Below, in pieces: positions 5,097 through 7,182 of a DNA stretch of 7,182 bases. The first letter of the stretch is position 1, and each line of letters begins with the position of its first letter. Below the pieces are notes generated by a model that searched no databases, had not been told where the DNA came from, and saw nothing but the letters and a program-made list of their open reading frames with translations. The DNA lies in assembly GCA_036272815.1 (NCBI GenBank), contig DATAYA010000356.1:1-7182 (forward strand), given 5' to 3'. The stretch comes from DATAYA01 sp036272815 (lineage in GTDB: Bacteria; Pseudomonadota; Alphaproteobacteria; Acetobacterales; Acetobacteraceae). A program made the position numbers and the translations under genes.

Positions 5097-5657
5097 ATGT
5101 TCATCGAGACCGAGGGCACGCCCAATCCCGCCACGCTCAAATTCCTCCCCGGCCGCGAGGTGCTCGGCGCCCGCACCGCCGATTTCGCCGCCGCCGCGGC
5201 CGCCGTGCGCAGCCCGCTGGCGGGGTCCATCTTCGCGCTCCCCGGCGTCGCGCGCGTCTTCCTCGGCAGCGACTTCATCACCGTCACCAAATCCGGGGAC
5301 ACCGAGTGGCAGGCGCTGCGCCCGCAGGTTCTGGGGGCCATCATGGAGCACTACCTCGCCGGCCGTCCCGCGATCGAGGGCGAGGGCCAGACTGCCGAGG
5401 AGGACGCGATCGCGCCCGAGGACAGCGACGTGGTCGCCCAGATCAAGGAGCTGATCGACACCCGCGTGCGCCCCGCGGTCGCCGGCGACGGCGGCGACAT
5501 CATCTTCCGCGGCTACAGCGCCGGCGTGGTGCGGCTACATATGCAGGGTGCCTGCAGCGGCTGCCCATCCTCCAGCGCCACGCTCAAGCACGGCATCGAG
5601 AACATGCTGCGGCACTATGTCCCCGAAGTGGTGCGCGTCGAGCAGGTGGATGCCTGA
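5097..5657 (+). CDS. NifU-family (Nfu-type) iron-sulfur cluster carrier
   Basis: The 186-residue protein has two domains. Residues 1-88 are an Nfu N-terminal domain, with the diagnostic MFIETEGTPNPATLKFLPG start and the FITVTK strand. Residues 110-182 are the NifU C-terminal domain with the cluster-binding CSGC motif (Cys153, Cys156) in GACSGCPSSSATLKHG and the typical VRPAVAGDGGDI strand. The family assembles or carries a [4Fe-4S] cluster, bridged between two subunits, and hands it to target apoproteins; it is cytoplasmic in bacteria. The start ATG 5097-5099 follows GGAG at 5084-5087, and the MFIETEGTPNP start is where the family normally begins; an upstream in-frame ATG at 5016 would add an unrelated segment. 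It is the first gene of the plus-strand operon and overlaps the next gene by eight bases. A dyad in its leader might be a regulatory site. Confidence 0.95.
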   Translation: MFIETEGTPNPATLKFLPGREVLGARTADFAAAAAAVRSPLAGSIFALPGVARVFLGSDFITVTKSGDTEWQALRPQVLGAIMEHYLAGRPAIEGEGQTAEEDAIAPEDSDVVAQIKELIDTRVRPAVAGDGGDIIFRGYSAGVVRLHMQGACSGCPSSSATLKHGIENMLRHYVPEVVRVEQVDA

Positions 5658-6306
5658 GCCGATGCTCGGCGAGACGTCATCACCTGACGTCGCGTCCCCC
5701 GACACCGCCTCGCCGGCCGCTGCAGGGGTCAACGACACCGCGCTCGACGCGCTGTTCCGACGCGCCCGCACCGCCTACCGCTGGACCGACCAGCCGGTGA
5801 CCGACGACGAGCTGCACGCGGTCTTCGACCTGCTGAAGCTCGGCCCAACCTCGGCCAATTCCTCGCCGGCGCGGTTTGTGTTCCTCCGCACCGCGGAGGC
5901 GAAGGAGCGGCTGCGCCCGGCGCTCTCGGCCGGGAACGTGGAGAAGACGCTGGCTGCCCCGATAGTCGCGATCGTCGCGCACGACCCGTTCTTCTACGAG
6001 CACCTGCCGCGGCTGTTTCCACACGCCGAGGCGCGCGAGTGGTTCGCCGGCAACGACGCGCTGGCCGAGGAGACGGCATTCCGCAACGGCACGTTACAGG
6101 GCGCCTATTTGATGATGGCGGCGCGCGCGATCGGGCTCGATTGCGGCCCGATGTCGGGGTTCGACCGGGCGCGGGTGGACGAGGCGTTCCTCGACGATCG
6201 GGGCTGGAAATCCAACTTTCTCGTCAACCTCGGACACGCCGACCGCACGGGCGAATTCGACCGCGCGCCCCGGTTCGACTTCGACGAGGTTTGTACGCTT
6301 CTCTGA
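5650..6306 (+). CDS. RutE-like flavin reductase, malonic semialdehyde reductase/nitroreductase family
   Basis: The 218-residue protein matches the RutE/HadB branch of nitroreductases along its length: LKLGPTSANSSPARFVFLRT (63-81), ERLRPALSAGNVEKTLAAP (86-104), FYEHLPRLFP (115-124), AEETAFRNGTLQGAYL (139-154), GLDCGPMSGFD (162-172) and KSNFLVNLGHAD (187-198). These FMN enzymes use NAD(P)H; E. coli RutE reduces malonic semialdehyde to 3-hydroxypropionate during pyrimidine breakdown. No other rut gene is nearby, so the physiological substrate here is open. I chose ATG 5650-5652, which overlaps the NifU-family gene by eight bases and has AGCAGG just before it; ATG 5662 is the alternative. Either start leaves an N-terminal stretch of about 30 residues rich in Ser, Pro and Ala, longer than in E. 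coli RutE. The stop overlaps a 16-codon mini-ORF by one base. Confidence 0.93.
   Translation: MPEPMLGETSSPDVASPDTASPAAAGVNDTALDALFRRARTAYRWTDQPVTDDELHAVFDLLKLGPTSANSSPARFVFLRTAEAKERLRPALSAGNVEKTLAAPIVAIVAHDPFFYEHLPRLFPHAEAREWFAGNDALAEETAFRNGTLQGAYLMMAARAIGLDCGPMSGFDRARVDEAFLDDRGWKSNFLVNLGHADRTGEFDRAPRFDFDEVCTLL
5673..5691 (+). repeat. Short perfect inverted repeat in the 5' end of the RutE-like gene
   Basis: GACGTCA (5673-5679) and TGACGTC (5685-5691) are exact reverse complements around a five-base loop. The hairpin starts 16 bases after the NifU-family stop codon and lies in the codons of the variable N-terminal extension. It might slow or separate translation of the two genes, or be coincidental. 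Confidence 0.45.
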
Positions 6307-6356
6307 TGGACATCCCGCGCCGGCCTCTGATGTGCGTCCGGGGCGGGGTCCCCTGA
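6306..6356 (+). other. 16-codon mini-ORF bridging the RutE-like gene and tsaB
   Basis: ATG 6306-6308 shares its A with the TGA of the RutE-like gene (TGATG), and the mini-ORF's own TGA (6354-6356) shares its A with the tsaB ATG (TGATG again). It would encode MDIPRRPLMCVRGGVP. No ribosome binding site fits its start. It may let ribosomes pass from one gene to the next by termination and re-initiation rather than make a functional peptide. No homology can be judged at this length. Confidence 0.35.
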
Positions 6357-7024
6357 TGCGTGTCCTCGCGCTCGACGCCGCCCTGGCGCGCTGTTCGGCC
6401 GCGCTCGTGACCGACGGCCGGATTGCCGCCTCGCGCATGACGGAGGGCGAGCGCGGCGCTGCCGTCGCCCTGCCGCCGATGGTTGAAAGTGTGCTGGCCG
6501 AGGCCCGTTGCGAGGTGGGCAGTCTCGACCTGATCGCGGTCACGGTCGGCCCGGGCAGCTTCACCGGATTGCGGGCGGCCATTGCGCTGGCGCAGGGGAT
6601 CGCCCTTGCCGCGGGCCGGAAGCTCGCCGCAGTGACAACCGGCGAGGCGCTGTCTGCCTGCCTGCCCGACATCGGCGGCCGGGCGCTCTGGGTTGCCATC
6701 GACGACCGTCGCGGCAGCATCTTTCTGGAGCGGGGGGCGGACGTGTGGCACGGCGAGGAGGACGCGCTGCCAAGGCCGGAGGGGCCGGTTGCGGTCGCCG
6801 GCGATGCGGCGGTCGCTGTCGCGGCAAGGCTCGCGGCGCGCGGACACGACGTCATGCTGACCAGCGCGCGGCTGCCGGCATCGTTCGGGGTGGCGCTTGC
6901 CGCGGCGGCGCAGATCGCGGCCGGCCGCGCCCCGCGCCCGGCGCAGCCGCTCTACGTGGCACCGCCCGCGACCCGCGCGCCCGGTCGGCCGCTCCGTCCC
7001 GCGCCCCGCCCTGCGCTTTCGTGA
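6356..7024 (+). CDS. tsaB: tRNA threonylcarbamoyladenosine biosynthesis protein TsaB
   Basis: The 222-residue protein is the TsaB member of the ASKHA-fold pair that, with TsaD and TsaE, transfers threonylcarbamoyl to A37 of ANN-decoding tRNAs. The N-terminal strand MRVLALDAALARCSAALV is the family's first phosphate-loop-like hairpin. The signature VGPGSFTGLRAAIALAQGIA (64-83) is complete, and ALWVAIDDRRGSIFL (110-124) matches the central strand. The C-terminal half is short and Ala/Pro-rich, ending in PLYVAPPATRAPGRP, the usual LYVRPP-like tail with a slightly longer basic/proline extension. I chose ATG 6356-6358 over an in-frame ATG at 6332 because the family begins with this hydrophobic strand and because of the TGATG junction with the preceding mini-ORF. 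Its stop overlaps the rimI start by four bases (GTGA), a common and likely coupled pair. Confidence 0.94.
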   Translation: MRVLALDAALARCSAALVTDGRIAASRMTEGERGAAVALPPMVESVLAEARCEVGSLDLIAVTVGPGSFTGLRAAIALAQGIALAAGRKLAAVTTGEALSACLPDIGGRALWVAIDDRRGSIFLERGADVWHGEEDALPRPEGPVAVAGDAAVAVAARLAARGHDVMLTSARLPASFGVALAAAAQIAAGRAPRPAQPLYVAPPATRAPGRPLRPAPRPALS

Positions 7025-7182
7025 TCGTCGCCGCCGGCCCGATCCATGCCACGGCGATGGCGGCGGTGCATGCAGGCGCCTTCCCGCCATCGGAGGTCTG
7101 GCGCGCGGAGGCGATCGCGGGGCTGCTGGCGATGCCGGGCACGCATGGGCTGCTCGACCAGGCGGGCGGGATGACGATGCTG
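7021..7182 (+). CDS. rimI: Ribosomal protein S18-alanine N-acetyltransferase RimI, N-terminal part (3' truncated by window)
   Basis: Only the first 54 codons are present, open to the window edge. The start is GTG 7021-7023, overlapping the tsaB TGA by four bases. The visible sequence fits the beginning of a RimI-type GNAT acetyltransferase: ATAMAAVHAGAFPPSEVW (11-27) corresponds to the first helix and the F-P-x-x-W substrate-side segment, and AEAIAGLLAMPGTHGLL (29-45) to the second helix before the first core strand. The acetyl-CoA-binding QxxGxG/A loop lies beyond the window. RimI acetylates the N-terminal alanine of ribosomal protein S18. The assignment rests mainly on the helix pattern plus the very common tsaB-rimI order; another GNAT protein is possible but less likely. 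Confidence 0.85.
   Translation, partial: MIVAAGPIHATAMAAVHAGAFPPSEVWRAEAIAGLLAMPGTHGLLDQAGGMTML

Noticed and set aside
4031..5800. A 589-codon plus-strand open frame running across argC, the phosphatase and the NifU-family gene
   Set aside because: It is antisense to two clearly recognised genes and out of frame with a third. The translation is Arg/Pro/Ala/Gln-rich with no domain pattern, as expected of a shadow frame in GC-rich DNA.

Overview
The window is GC-rich bacterial chromosome with very dense, often overlapping genes. The plus-strand cluster NifU-family protein, RutE-like reductase, tsaB, rimI and the protein resemblances suggest an alphaproteobacterium, probably Rhodospirillales/Acetobacteraceae. 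That placement is inference from gene order and composition, not from a marker gene. Most of the window is ordinary metabolism and housekeeping. I found no CRISPR array, RNA gene, intact insertion sequence or obvious defence or secretion system.

Layout. Bases 1-475 (plus strand) hold the 3' end of an AraC/GlxA-type regulator and, 349 bases further on, a truncated second copy of the same DNA-binding domain. From 520 to 4960 everything reads on the minus strand. In transcription order this is an HCxxGxxR phosphatase (4322-4960), argC (3328-4260), a gamma-class carbonic anhydrase-like protein (2757-3335) and a small lipoprotein (2170-2760). A strong intrinsic terminator follows (about 2102-2142), then a 59-residue AtzG/GatC-like protein (1911-2090) and an amidase-signature hydrolase (520-1911). 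A 136-base divergent intergenic region (4961-5096) separates this from the plus-strand operon: NifU-family Fe-S carrier (5097-5657), RutE-like nitroreductase (5650-6306), a 16-codon bridging mini-ORF (6306-6356), tsaB (6356-7024) and the start of rimI (7021 to the window edge).

How the genes work together. ArgC is a step of arginine biosynthesis; the overlapping carbonic anhydrase-like gene and lipoprotein are translationally coupled to it or to each other (8-base and 4-base overlaps). The small AtzG-like protein and the amidase share a TGATG junction and look like a two-subunit amidase of the AtzE/AtzG (GatA/GatC-derived) kind. On the plus strand, TsaB (tRNA t6A synthesis) and RimI (ribosomal protein S18 acetylation) are a common pair, here downstream of an Fe-S carrier and a flavin reductase.

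The points most worth a second look are the two-subunit amidase, whose short leader is almost entirely occupied by a terminator hairpin; the decayed tandem AraC copy; and the mini-ORF that joins two genes with TGATG at both ends.
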